A stretch of 64,000 bases of DNA from Mnemiopsis leidyi (Eukaryota > Ctenophora > Tentaculata > Lobata > Bolinopsidae), in assembly GCA_000226015.1 (NCBI GenBank), contig JH154687.1:277192-341191 (forward strand), given 5' to 3'. The position numbers and the translations under genes were made by a program. Below, piece by piece: positions 44,598 through 55,676 of this stretch (position 1 is its first letter; each line of letters begins with the position of its first letter). Below the pieces are notes generated by a model. That model saw only the letters and a program-made list of their open reading frames with translations, had not been told where the DNA came from and did not search any database.

Positions 44598-45312
44598 ATG
44601 AAGAAGAAGGAAGAACATTTAATGAAGATTGAAGGATTGTACTAGGATATGACCCTCTTGTAATGATCAAAGTAATTGCGTAATTTTTGTATAATTCATG
44701 AAACGAAAGACAGCTTTTTAATTATATTCCGTGACCAGGTGTGATTTAGATTGAATTTTTCTTTTTAAAACAACGTTTGTTTTTGAAATTTGATTAATTG
44801 AGTTTTATGGGCAGAGCCTTGATTTTGTAACTAAGTAATGAATTGTTATAATGAACTTGTATTGATGAATATTGACTGTTGACAGATTACTTTTAAACTT
44901 GTGTTCATTTTGTCCCCGTCGTAGAAAAATGTTAATCGGACTTAAATTAAGCAATTACAACTCGTAATCTGAATTCATGGTTATCAACAAATTTAACAAA
45001 AGTAGTATTACCTTTACAAAAGAGGGTCAAAAGTCAATCACTGGTAGAAAACATTGGACATCGATATTCAGCTTATCATGTTGTACTCTTGCAGATACTG
45101 ATAGTCGAACTTTATCTTTATTGCCAGTTTTAACAAAAAAGATAAGGCTAAGATTTATTTATTCCAAACCAGTGCATCTAAAATAGTCCAGATTCTAGTG
45201 TAATAGTAAATCGTGTTTTCGAATATACATTTTTTATTCAAACTCAATCAGTCTCTAGTTCAGTCTCCGATAACTCCGGCACGTTATGTATCTATATAAG
45301 TGTAATAATAAA
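44598..45312 (+). other. 3' UTR of the giant gene
   Basis: AT-rich DNA after the TAG stop, with no open gene. The first good AATAAA on the plus strand is at 45307-45312, so the 3' UTR may be about 700 bases. It overlaps the tail of the convergent minus-strand gene. Confidence 0.45.
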
Positions 45313-45396
45313 TCGTATAAATCTAACATACATTTTTATTCAAACTCAATCGGTCTCCAGTACATTTTCCGATAACGCCAGCACATTATGTATAAA
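45197..45396. repeat. tandem duplication of ~102 bp at the convergent gene ends
   Basis: Copy 1 at about 45197-45298 and copy 2 at 45299-45396, alike over nearly the whole length. Both carry TTTATT, that is AATAAA on the minus strand (45233-45238 and 45335-45340), giving the minus-strand gene two candidate poly(A) signals. Copy 2 also has the plus-strand AATAAA. Confidence 0.8.
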
Positions 45397-45458
45397 GTAC
45401 ATACAACAGTCCCTCAATGCCCAAACTGCAGGAGACTTGTTCGACAAATCGCGGGTAC

Positions 45459-45485
45459 GTGACACGTCAATTCGTGTCACGTGAC
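45459..45485. promoter_or_regulatory. inverted repeat with E-box palindrome
   Basis: GTGACACG (45459-45466) and CGTGTCAC (45473-45480) form a perfect 8-bp stem with a 6-base loop. The right arm runs into GTCACGTGAC (45476-45485), a bHLH-Zip (USF/CLEAR-type) palindrome. It lies just past the stop of the minus-strand coiled-coil gene. Role unknown. Confidence 0.4.
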
Positions 45486-45505
45486 AACACATATCACGTG
45501 CTATA

Positions 45506-48500
45506 TCACCTCTCCTGATCCAGGTCCTGACTACAAGTAGATCTGCAGATCCCGCTATCTGGGGTCCCTGCTTCGGATGACCGGTCTGTAGGGTTGGGAG
45601 AGGGGTAGTCGTCCCCGGTATAACACTCCAAATCAGCCAGGTCTACTGCTGTGGGCTTCACAAATCTCACCACCTGTTGAAGTCGGGGTTAAAGTGAAGG
45701 TACGGAACTCGGAAGTTACCTTAACCAGGAGAGAAACTTCATTTCAACAGGGTTTTGTAGGATGTTAGGTTTAGGGTATCATGTGAGCACATGTGCTGCT
45801 GTATTTAAAGAGATGAGGTAGTTGTGCTAATAGTTCCGGGTTTTAAGGGCATGCGTTTAACACTTAAGGACAAGAAGTAGGGAATATAGACGCCCGGGCG
45901 GCCACCTTTATGTCACAACTCTCTATAAAGACATAAAGTTGCCGATAGTTAAATTTGATATGCGTCACAGCTGTAGGTTATGACATCTTAATTATGTACA
46001 ATTATAGAGAGAAGAATGTCAATTTACAAAATTATCCGTCATTCAATCAAGGGGTCCATAAACCTACCGATACGGCTAAATCGCCTTCTATATTTCGACG
46101 AAGTAAATTATTTGACTTGAAAGTGACAAAGCAAAGTTCTGACAAAGGATTTTTATAAAAGAGTGCACAGTCAATTTTACCGGTGAAAAGTTTTACCTCC
46201 TCCTGCGTCTGAACGTCAGAAAATTTGTGAATCATCGCCTTCGCGTTGGACCAATTAATAGATTGAGTCTTTCTTCTGTCCTTCCTGAACTTCCTTCCCT
46301 TCTTTTTAAAGTTACCGGCGATTTCCTTGGAGAGGAGATAGCTGATTCAAAATCGTAAATGATAGGCAACGAAGTAAAATATTATTTGCTTAATCAGCAA
46401 GAAGGGTAGATTTAGTTGCATGCTCTAGTTATATGAAGTGGAGATAACTTTAACTGCAACAATAACTTAATAAATTAATGTTTACCAGAATATTGAGTCT
46501 TCCAACTTCTCTCTGATGTGACTCCCATTCTTCTTGAGAGTTGAAATCCAGGACTGTCAACTTTCCGACTTCCTTCATCGCATTTTCCTGCAACAGATCA
46601 TCAAGTGCGATTAAGTCATGGACTCATGCTGAAGTTTTGCTCAAACTGATTACTCACTCTCTAACTACTTGATCAGGAACTCTTTCTGGTTTACAGCAAG
46701 TTTCCCAGACTTACCCTGTCTTTCTGGTTCGTAGCTTCCATGACAGCTGCAAGTTTCCTTTGATAGTCCTCCCTTCTCCGTCTCTTCGCTTCTTCCTCTG
46801 CTTCCTGCCTCTTCCTCTCCAACTCTGCTCTCCTCTCTGCTGCTTCTCTTTCTATCCTCTGTCTTTCCTCTTCTTCTCTTTTCAACCTCTCTTCCTCTTC
46901 CCTGTGTTAAGTAAAAAGGTTGTGGGCATTTTTTTAAACGATTTACTTGTTACTTCATAAGAAAATGTCAAAAATTCCTTAAGATACTGATAGTGATAGT
47001 GATACACCCGCTAAAAATACAGAAAAATCGTTAGCTCAGTACCTGATACGTCTGAGCCGTTCCTCCTCCTCCTTCTTCAACCTCTCCATCTCCTCCCTCT
47101 TCAGCCTCTGTCTCTCCAGCTCCTCCAGCTCAAGCTTCCTCCTTCGTGCCTCTGCTGCTCTCTCCTTCTCCTTCCTCTCTCGTTCGATCTCCTCGGCTGA
47201 TTTTATCTCGACATGTTCAAGCTTTTCCTTTGTCTTCTCATATATCGTCTTTACTGAGGGGGTGATTGGTAGTCGGCATAAATCAAGGTTTTCTCAGTTT
47301 CCTCAATTTGACAAGTTTCAAAAAGAAAATATTTCCCACGCCAGCCCAATGGTACTGAAGCTTGTTTCACTATTAGATATTATTTTTACATACGATACAA
47401 TTTTATGTTTGACAGTGTAGTAACACAAAAAAGCAAAGTTCTAACCCGCTAAGAAAGGGTTTGTCACACTTGCCGGTTATACCCGACTATTGCAGGATTG
47501 GGAATATAATCTCGTCAAAAAATGTAAAGGTTGGTTATAACGTCTGGTTCTTCATACACGGAAACTTACTCACCAACTTCAGGCGGCAGCTCTACTTTAA
47601 TACTCTTTCTGCGGAGAAGCCGATGTTTGGCTATTGTTATGAAGTCGTCATTGTTAGCTGCCGCTAGTGCCTGGAAAAGAGGGATTGATTAAATATCGTT
47701 ATCATTGATTATGATAGTTGTACTTGTTCAACTAGAATTATGCTTTTCACAATTTTTCAACTCCAAACTCAGCCATAAACTTAAGTCACGGTTAACACAG
47801 CGTCTGAAATAACTTAAAATTCAAACATGCCCATAACGTCAGATTAGATCACTGTGACTGGAATACCTACCTATGTTTCAGCTTATACAAGTTTGTCAAT
47901 ATCATACCACCCCTTGCGTAAATCATAACTTATTTGACGGGAAATATTTTAAAGTGTTAAAGTGTATTCAAGGTGTGAAGTTTAAGGCGTTTGTTCGCTG
48001 AAAACAGACAACACTCGTACTATAACTATAAGTATAGTCTATACAACCCTGTAAAATTTAGACAGCAATATTCGATCAATATCCAACTTTCAGTTTAGGT
48101 AAACGATGTCGATTTTGCAAGGAGAACTGATTTTTCTTCAAATAGGAAAAAACACGATGTTTTTATGCACCCGGACCAAATTTTGCTCCTCCTCGTAAAA
48201 TGATGGTTACGATTATGAAGGTTTTGCAATGGCCCTTAATTCTTATATGCAACAGTTTTAATGGGCTATATTGGAATCCTCACGGTTCAAATATTTTAGG
48301 GCAGAAGGGTGCCATAACCAGGTTACAGGTTCAGTTCACTTTTGCATCTCCTACGAAGTTTGTTTGAAAGACCTGAAAAAAATGTCATGCTCAGATACTC
48401 CTATGCTGCAACTAGTACTCACAACTTACCAACTCAGCATTGGCACTCTCAGCAAGTCTGGATCTGCCCCTAGCATTAGCGTTTCTGTTTTTAGCTGCTC

Positions 48501-48621
48501 TTATCTTATCTCTTCCACTCATCCCGGCATTCGGTAAACCATTCTTGAAATTGGGACAGTGACCGTCGTATCCCATAACAATGAACAACACAACAAAATA
48601 GGAGATGTTAAACGTAAACAA
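45506..48621 (-). CDS. coiled-coil protein of unknown family, 7 exons
   Basis: Minus-strand exons 48621-48430, 47670-47574, 47253-47043, 46901-46715, 46587-46486, 46325-46197 and 45673-45506, with phases agreeing throughout. They encode 346 residues from the Met at 48576, or 361 from the one at 48621. The middle (exons 3-4, about 130 residues) is an almost pure charged coiled coil (KREEMERLKKEEEERLRRIR). Before it comes a short basic N-terminus (SGRDKIRAAKNRNANARGRS). After it come LTVLDFNSQEEWESHQREVG, a Lys/Arg patch (GNFKKKGRKFRKDRRK) and an acidic Ser/Pro/Cys tail ending CSQDLDQER. It is probably intracellular. If the upstream Met is used, its hydrophobic start would look like a signal peptide, which fits poorly with the rest. 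I do not recognise the family. Confidence 0.75.
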
Positions 48622-48683
48622 TGAGATTTGAACAAACTGAAGTCGTTGAGGCGGACAGTTAATATAGTAGTACCTCTCTATTA

Positions 48684-48703
48684 CTTATACTATATACTAT
48701 ATA
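48684..48703 (-). promoter_or_regulatory. possible TATA element of the coiled-coil gene
   Basis: On the minus strand this reads as two overlapping TATATAG/TATAAG motifs, 63-82 bases upstream of the Met at 48621. That spacing would place a start site near 48655 and a 5' UTR of a few tens of bases. A motif match only. Confidence 0.4.
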
Positions 48704-49886
48704 GTGCTGTGATCACGACAGAAAGTTAGTAGACGTCAAAAGAGCACTTGTGTCATGTAAAAAGAGCACTATGTGGACATGACCTGACCTAGAGGGTGCG
48801 ACTGACTGACGATGAGCAAAGCAAACCAGTTAGAGGAAGATACGGCTTCCTAGCTGGAAGTTTCGTAAGCGGAGAAGGAGGACGTGGGAAGACGTTCCCG
48901 TTCCATTAAACTGGCTAGAAAATTCTCCCAACGTCAACCCAGCACAAAAACAGGGAAGTCTAAATTTGGAGTGAGCGAGTGCAACGAGTTGTTAAAATGT
49001 CGGTTGAGTTTGACCAAAGAGAGGCAATAAGGTGTTGCTCTGAATACCTATAACTGTGTGACATTCTACTAAATAATGGGATAGTATGTTTAGGATAAAC
49101 CTGAATACCGAGAACGGATGTCTGTCGAAACCTCCTAGTTGAAGTGAGAGAGGCACTTCGCCAGCAGTTATTTCTGACTTCTGTTGACAATGCCTTGATC
49201 AAATTAGGGGGTATACAGCTACTGCCGAGTCTGGATAACTTTGCATCGCGACTTTCCAGCAGGTTCTAGGAAAATGTTTCTTATTCTACCGTAACTGTAC
49301 CTGTGTCCTTGTCTTAAGTTTGACAGCTGGGTAATAGTCAAAGTCTTGATTTTTATGTTTTGACAGCACCTGCCGATCTAGTTTTACTTTTATAAATTTA
49401 AATTTTCTGATGCATGATCCTGCAAAACGAGAATTTACTGTTACTCTACTAGAATAAGTAGGAGTAGGACTAATCAAATGTGTTGATAAGCGATAATGAT
49501 AGTTGTAAATAATAAGTGCGCGACAGGTTCTTTCAGGGCTGAGTAACTGTATCTATCTCTAGAGAGAGTCAGAGAGAGTAGACTTAAATGAACGAGACAA
49601 GCAATCAGCACTTTACTTTAACTGGAACCAGTTTAACTGAAAACCTTACCGATGTCATGGACCTAAGTTGGACTAACTTTTCGAAAGTTAGTGTCACTGC
49701 TCCTTTGGCAACGATTATCATTATGAAATTCGGTAAACCTAAGTTTAACTGCACAAGAAAACTACTAAGGACATTTACTATAATCAAGAATGTGGCTGAA
49801 AGAAGTTAAATGAGTCCGGCGCGTCTAAGAGACGTTAGAGTCATTGTCGCTAAAATCTTAGACATGCTCACAACACAGCTCACGTC
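48704..49886. other. intergenic DNA without a supported gene
   Basis: No exon chain found on either strand. A 73-codon plus-strand frame at 49588-49809 starts MNETSNQHFTLTGTSLT and has three N-glycosylation-like sites. It has no partner exon and I do not call it. Confidence 0.4.
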
Positions 49887-50170
49887 TAGGAATGCAAAAC
49901 ATTCTCAAAACGCGGCTCTATGAGCTTGGGGTAAACGGGCGCTGCGTGGCTCTCTTAATGTCCCCTCCAATTGAGGTCCCCAGGCAAGCTTGGGATGGAT
50001 AGTGAGTAAGTTTTCAAAATGCAGAGCAAAAAGTTTTGGGAAAGGAGGTGAGCAAGTTTCCAAAAAGTCTAAAAATACAGAGTAAAAAGTTTGGAAAGTT
50101 TTCTAAACATTCTCAAAACGCAGCCCGCAATACTTTTAGAGGAAGGTGAGCAAGTTTTTCAAAAATCGAA
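49887..50170 (+). repeat. imperfect repeat cluster
   Basis: ACATTCTCAAAACGC occurs near 49900 and again near 50107. Variants of GTGAGCAAGTTTTCAAAA and of CAGAGTAAAAAGTTT occur three and two times in between. It looks like decayed local duplication with no coding content. Confidence 0.5.
49939..49984 (+). repeat. dispersed element, copy 1
   Basis: Shares GCGCTGCGTGGCTCTCT, then GTCCCCTCC, then GAGGTCCCCAGG with a copy at 51749-51809. The spacers between these blocks differ. The conserved blocks are GC-rich in an AT-rich setting. Confidence 0.6.
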
Positions 50171-51240
50171 TTAGCAGATTGTTGGAGGAAACCCGCCTTA
50201 GTATAACCAACACATGGCGAACCGTCATAATATAGTTATTCCGGCTACATATCGGGAAAAAGCAAGTTTTCTAATTGTATTCAACTTTCAATAAAGAGCG
50301 CAATTGATCTAAGCCTAACTTTTGTCTATAACGACCAAGAAGAATGGCGGAGAGGTGAAATATGGTAATATTATTAAGTGTGACTGTTAGTTTTCCAATG
50401 GCAATAAAGATCTTTGCCAAGAAAGAATATGCGCATATTGCACAAATAATTTGATTACCACTGAAAAAAGTTTACCAGTTCTCTTATACTTCAACAAAAT
50501 TTAATCAATTGCACGATTTTTTCACTTTTACAAGCACTCCCATTCCGTATTTCCCTTTCATTATAGCGTTAACTATAAGATTGTCAAATGAGAGAACGAA
50601 GATGATAATGCCAATGGATTCCTCCCAAAGACTATTGGATTTGGAGGGAAAAAATGATCCTTTCAGTAACACGAATCAATAAAATAGTTTATCGGATAAA
50701 TGAAATGCAGAAATTTCGAAGTTCAAGGAAAGAACAAGTACCAAAATGACAATATCATAGTAGAGAATACTTAAAACAATCGTGTGAAAAATGTAATAAT
50801 TGTGTACCCAAGAGAAAATCCGTGCAAATAATCAAAATAACTGGTCATCCAAGAACAACATGCATCTTTTTCATCGAAAATATAGACAAATTTAGTGAAA
50901 TTCATAATAAAAACCATAGTAACCAGTGGAAGTCAATAGTAGATTAATATCGTATAAAATTCAGTAAACATATTATACAAATCGGAATATCTTTAGGAGA
51001 CAAAATGTTGAGTCACATTTCGTCGCTTCGGACGCAACCAGGCGACCTATCTCTTCAAATATCAAACTTTCAACAGCGAGTCAATATTGTGTCACTCGGA
51101 TAGCAACCGACGTATTATTTGCTGTGTCAACATAAAAATGTCACGCTAAAATTGCAATAATCACATTGACAATTATGCATAAAATTGGAGCTCATTAATT
51201 AATTTTCCGGTGGTAAGTTTGGCTGGATTATTTCCTGGCC
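50171..51240. other. AT-rich intergenic DNA
   Basis: About 1 kb of AT-rich sequence upstream of the GPCR gene. I see no gene, RNA or clear repeat in it. Confidence 0.4.
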
Positions 51241-51748
51241 CTCAGATCAGAAAGCTTGTAGTCAGCATGTGTGCTGTATTTCCAGGAATTGGGTTCTCTC
51301 AATCGGTGCTGTGTCTCCGCGAGTACTTTGTACTGTGTCTGAGGGAGGAGATGTGAGCCGAGTATAACAGTTCAATAACAAATAAGTAGTGAGTTTCAGT
51401 TTAGTGCGAGTTCACAGTGTGATTTCACAGTGTGATTTCATAGCTTTAGGTGAAACTCTAAATTTGCTCTATTTCGATTTGGAGCGTAATACCAAGGATC
51501 TATTCTAGGCTGGAAGGGCATTAGTGATAATAAGTCTACATTAGAATCGACGGCAGTGCATTCTTCAACTTCCCTCACCGAACCATGCCAAGTTCGATAA
51601 GGACTGCAGTGCAGATCACCTAATCACAATTTTTTAAATACTTTCTACAGTTTGTTAACTCATGAACTAGGTGCAGCTGGCTCAAAACTCAGAGAAAACA
51701 AAATAATTCCTTTAATCGAGAAGTTGTTTTTCTGGATTTCTTTATCGA

Positions 51749-51809
51749 GCGCTGCGTGGCTCTCTCTCCGGTCCCCTCCGACAAAGCAACAGAGACTGAG
51801 GTCCCCAGG
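51749..51809 (+). repeat. dispersed element, copy 2, in the GPCR 5' region
   Basis: Same three GC-rich blocks as at 49939-49984, ending 53 bases before the GPCR start codon, so it is probably in the 5' UTR exon or a 5' UTR intron. A 16-bp tandem (CACAGTGTGATTTCA) lies further up near 51412-51442. Confidence 0.6.
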
Positions 51810-51862
51810 AATTACTTTTAAAAGGGGCATTTAGGCTACAGCGATTTCACGATAAATCAGAC

Positions 51863-52885
51863 ATGAACGATACAATGTTAGGAGCGTTAGAGTTTTTGAA
51901 ACCGTACTTCTACACAAGTATATCGAGTACTCCTCTCTGCATCACAGCCATAGCCCTCAACATGTTCGTCATCAACTTCTACAGAAAAACCGACTTAACT
52001 GTGGTTCCTCTTCTCTACATTTTCATAGCTTTTATCGACATACTATGCTCGCTAGGAACTGTCCATCAGTTCATAGTTTTGTTACTTTTTGATGAGCAGA
52101 TAATTGGTTTGATAGGCCTGGATAAAAACGCAGTTATCTTCTTCTCAGTGCAGCATGTAGGATACAGGTGCTCTGTGTTCTGTAACTTAGTGCTGGCTGT
52201 TTCCAGAACTATCATGATTGTGAGACCCTTTTACCAGCTAAAGATAAAGATAGTAAAAATTTCCTGTGTATTGTACGTAATACCATGGATCATTTTATGT
52301 GGACTAAACGTTCAAGGCTTCGATGGAAAGGGTCCAGACTCAACAGCTTTCTTAGGAAAAGTCCTCATTGCTGGTCGACTTGCTGACTATATGCTTCAGG
52401 GATCGCAAAAAAATATGAGGGTAGTCGTAGCCGGTCTATTTGAAGTATTGGCCTTCATAGTTCCCGTGATAATCGTAGTTATCACCTGCATTATCCAGGT
52501 AATAACTCTTCAGAGGTCAAGTCAGTTCCCGACCAGCTCCAATCAACGTCACGTGACCATTACAGTTCTCCTCATGTCTACCTTGTTTGTGGTCTGCAAT
52601 AGTCCCTACACTATCCATGTCACTGTTTTTATCAGCTACGTTTTGACCGGAAACACTGACATGCAACACCACCTACAGTATCATCTTGGATTCTTGCCGC
52701 CAGTATTTATAATAGCTTTACCCATGCTCAACGCTGCATTAAGTCCAGTTATCATTATTACAAGGAGTAATACAATGAGAAGAAAATTCTCTGACGTTCT
52801 ACGGAGGATTTTTCTTTGGGCTAGAAGGCTGAAAGAGAGTCTGGAAGTGACAGGCTATTTGGCTAGTCTAAGCCGGTCTGAATAA
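51863..52885 (+). CDS. class A (rhodopsin-like) GPCR, atypical, single exon
   Basis: 340 residues with seven hydrophobic helices. Helix 1 is ITAIALNMFVINFY with the conserved Asn. Helix 2 has FIAFIDILCS with the conserved Asp. Helix 3 ends AVSRTIMIVRPF, where DRY is replaced by SRT. Helix 4 has PWIIL; helix 5 has FIVPVIIVV; helix 6 has FVVCNSPY in place of CWxP. Helix 7 ends LNAALSPVIIITR, where NPxxY has become SPVII. The N-terminus is short, with one N-glycosylation site (NDT). Ligand unknown. Changed DRY and NPxxY motifs are common in lineage-expanded invertebrate GPCRs and suggest altered G-protein coupling. It is intronless over the coding part. A poly(A) signal is at 53377-53382. Confidence 0.88.
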   Translation: MNDTMLGALEFLKPYFYTSISSTPLCITAIALNMFVINFYRKTDLTVVPLLYIFIAFIDILCSLGTVHQFIVLLLFDEQIIGLIGLDKNAVIFFSVQHVGYRCSVFCNLVLAVSRTIMIVRPFYQLKIKIVKISCVLYVIPWIILCGLNVQGFDGKGPDSTAFLGKVLIAGRLADYMLQGSQKNMRVVVAGLFEVLAFIVPVIIVVITCIIQVITLQRSSQFPTSSNQRHVTITVLLMSTLFVVCNSPYTIHVTVFISYVLTGNTDMQHHLQYHLGFLPPVFIIALPMLNAALSPVIIITRSNTMRRKFSDVLRRIFLWARRLKESLEVTGYLASLSRSE

Positions 52886-53445
52886 AGCAGTGACTGACTG
52901 GATTACGCAATAACTTAGAAGGAAGACCACTACCAGGAAGACCACTACCTGGAACAGTGGAAACTTTAAATCACTGTAGAGACGGTTATGTGTTGTATAG
53001 GGGAAAATGACGACTAAAAGTATTACGAGTGCAGGTCGAAGAACAAACGAATATGAAGATTGGTTTGTGTTAGCTTGGAATTGGATACTAATGCAGGGCC
53101 GAGGGACGCTTTAACGATAAAGAACTTATACTCTTAGTGCAATAGGAATATTATAGTGCAGTAGGAATATTATAGAAGGAGTTATATTGGGCTAATATTG
53201 GGCTAATATTATAGAAGGTCGATCAACATTTTAGTTCGATTTCAATTTAATCTCTATTTTTTGGTCGCATAATGGTCAAAACCGACTCACTTTCATTATT
53301 AAACTTGTTATTTCCTACAAGGCTCAATCTCAATCAGATTACGATTTTTCTTAATTTTGGATTTTTAACTGACTGTAATAAAGTTTGAACTTTAAACTTT
53401 CATCAAATAACCAGTAACTGTGGAAAACAGTAAGCCAATATGTCA
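52886..53445. other. GPCR 3' UTR and convergent gene ends
   Basis: Contains a duplicated GGAAGACCACTACC near 52920-52950, a 19-bp tandem pair at 53136-53173 (AGTGCAATAGGAATATTAT) and a TGGGCTAATAT pair near 53190. AATAAA is at 53377-53382 on the plus strand. The minus-strand gene's stop at 53446 lies just beyond. Confidence 0.55.
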
Positions 53446-54753
53446 TTAGGTCCAACTAACCATGTGGTTAGGATCAGGTAGCCAACATGAAGTGGTTGTA
53501 GAGAGTCTGTATCCTGATGTTGGGGGAGGAACTCGGCGGTGATATCTCCGTCTCAGGGACAGTTCTGAGTTGTCGTTATCGGTGGGAGCCGTGTAGGTGC
53601 TTCTTGTACGAGTTATGTAATTATCTGAGAAGAAGAGGGAGTCAGTGGAGGCTGTGAGGAGTTAATTGTTTGGAATCTTAAGTTTTCAGTTGTAGGGCTA
53701 GTCAGACAACTTCATTTCAATCATATGCTGAATATTTTGTAAATTGCGATCGAACTCTTCTAGCTTGAATTTAGAGACAATAATTCTTCGCATACTAATG
53801 ATTCCGCCAACTTATAGAGCTTGACATTTACGTAAATGAATCGGCTACTGAGCAGATTTATCAATCAAACTAACTTCATGTCAAATCATTACGGAGCAAC
53901 TCAGAGCTTGTCAACACTTACAAAACTTAAATTAGACTATCCGCTCATTTCGGAGCTTCATACCAAAAATGGATGAAAAACTTGCGATGCTTTACGTAGG
54001 AAGTGCTCACAGTTAACAACTCCCTAATACAGTGCCAAGTCAAGCAGCTGAACAGTTGTCTCCGATCCTGACTCCCACTAACTCGTATTAACTCACCGAG
54101 CTGAGCTGAGCTTCCCCAGGTTAAAATATTTTCACTCTTGTGAAGGAGAGCTCCCCCTGGCTGCCTTCTTAGCCCGTGTCCTCGTGAACCTAGGAATTCT
54201 CCACAATTCTGGTGAGCATATTTGTTGTCCTGGCGGGAAGAGGGGGTGATCTCAAAAGTAATGATTCAATGAAAATGTAATATCTTTTACCCTAACAATG
54301 TTTTAATTCAAGAATATTCCGTACTGTTTACAAAACTGAATTATCGGACAATAGTTCGTCTGACTAACTCCAGAAAAACAAAATATTATGTTCAGAGTAG
54401 CAACTTAATTCTATTGGTTCATCGAGTCTAATTTAATTGAGTTCAGAAAAGAACAATGAATCACCAGTAATAAGTCACGTTCTTCGGTTTACTTACAAGC
54501 TTGGAAAACTGATTTGATCTGGAATTGTAGTTTTCAATGAATTTTGGAGGGGGGTCTCGTATCGATGGTAAAACAGTCAATGTCTTTCTTTTTTCGCCAG
54601 ACTGAACAGTATTAAGGTGGAGATTGAAGACTTTATTATAACTACGAATAGTCAAAAATGGAAACAGTAACCATATAATAGTGTTCAATAACATTTCATC
54701 CCCTCATAAATACTTACCGGGACTCGGTGCTCCTGGGAGACAACAGTAGCCAT
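53446..54753 (-). CDS. unknown basic 150-residue protein, 4 exons
   Basis: Minus-strand exons 54753-54718, 54601-54497, 54229-54097 and 53624-53446. Each has GT-AG borders and phases 0, 0, 1 agree. The start is MATVVSQEHRVP. Then come TVLPSIRDPPPKFIENYNSR, CGEFLGSRGHGLRRQPGGAL, LHKSENILTWGSS, TRTRSTYTAPTDNDNSELSL and the end PDPNHMVSWT before TAA. The protein is basic and rich in Pro, Ser, Thr and Arg, with no signal peptide or membrane segment. Such short, low-complexity proteins with a conserved Trp/Pro tail are often axonemal microtubule-associated proteins, but I cannot assign a family. An RFX-like X-box lies 550 bases upstream. Three of four exons are too short to show as long open frames. 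Confidence 0.7.
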
Positions 54754-55302
54754 GTCCAGATCAACTGTACTGGGTTATATTACACATCTAGAACAGAGTG
54801 TAAATGTTACTTTAGAATTGAATGATTGAAAGGGTTTGTAAATTTCAAAATGACTTCTAATTCTTGACTGATCGGCCACCGGCCACGTAGTTTACTTGAT
54901 ATTGGCTACATAAACAATATCAAGTCAATTAGCGACAGGATGTTAGCGGCGTTACCGTTTTAATATTATTGAATAATATCAACGTCGTTTAAAAGTAGGA
55001 GTAGCAAGTGAATAAAAGTAAGCTTATCTGGTGCTCACGTCCAGAAATAATGGCCAATACATCATAAACAGCTAATGAGTATGACTTGATTAACCGGTTA
55101 CCTTCTGACATCCTTAGCTCACTCCACCTTTGCTCAAGCTCGAAATGAGAGTTTTAGAAAAGCTTGTCAATACATATGACATGCATGCACAGGACGAAAT
55201 GAAATAAATGTACAATCCGCGCGCGGTGTGACGCGCAGTGATTGTTGCTACACTGGCTGCTGAAAAAGGACCTTAAATTTTGTCTTTTTTCCAGTGCCCC
55301 CT
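54754..55302. other. intergenic, upstream of the 150-residue gene
   Basis: No gene seen. A CpG-bearing patch (CGCGCGCGG...GACGCGCAG) lies near 55217-55240 in otherwise AT-rich DNA. Confidence 0.4.
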
Positions 55303-55316
55303 GTTACCATAGCGAC
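55303..55316. promoter_or_regulatory. X-box-like RFX site
   Basis: GTTACCATAGCGAC matches the RFX X-box consensus GTNRCCATRGYAAC except for one base near the end. RFX sites mark promoters of cilium genes. It lies between the 150-residue gene and the 3' end of CLHC1 and could serve the former. Confidence 0.45.
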
Positions 55317-55676
55317 CAACAGACGTGCGTTTTTTCACTTAGATTTCAGAATGGCCTTTTGACTGGCTAAGGTAGTCTCGCCAGTCTGTCAGCTCTCACA
55401 TAACTATCTTAAACGGAAATTTCGCGACCGGTTTTCATCATCGCCATTATGATGAACCATTATATTAATCCTAATGGAGGTGCATGCGAATAAGCATAAA
55501 TTCATACTTATTAGGTACCATCATCGTGCTATAAGTAATATCAATTGATGAACTCTTAGTCGTATCTTATGGTACTAAACCGAGAAACCGTAATGAATAG
55601 ATTAAAAATTTCTGGGCCATATGCTACCAGGAATTTGTTACAAAAATCGAAATATTTTACAAAATTTACTAAAAAG

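Noticed and set aside
46760-46960. Plus-strand frame rich in Leu/Phe/Pro
   Set aside because: Antisense to the charged coiled-coil exon of the 45506-48621 gene.
48412-48621. Signal peptide at the start of the coiled-coil protein (MFTFNISYFVVLFIV)
   Set aside because: A secretory signal is at odds with the very charged coiled coil after it; the Met at 48576 gives a sensible cytosolic start. Not decided, so both are mentioned.
49588-49809. 73-codon frame starting MNETSNQHF as a receptor N-terminus or small gene
   Set aside because: No donor leading to a matching exon, no hydrophobic helices of the right kind and no recognisable homology; chance remains the best explanation.
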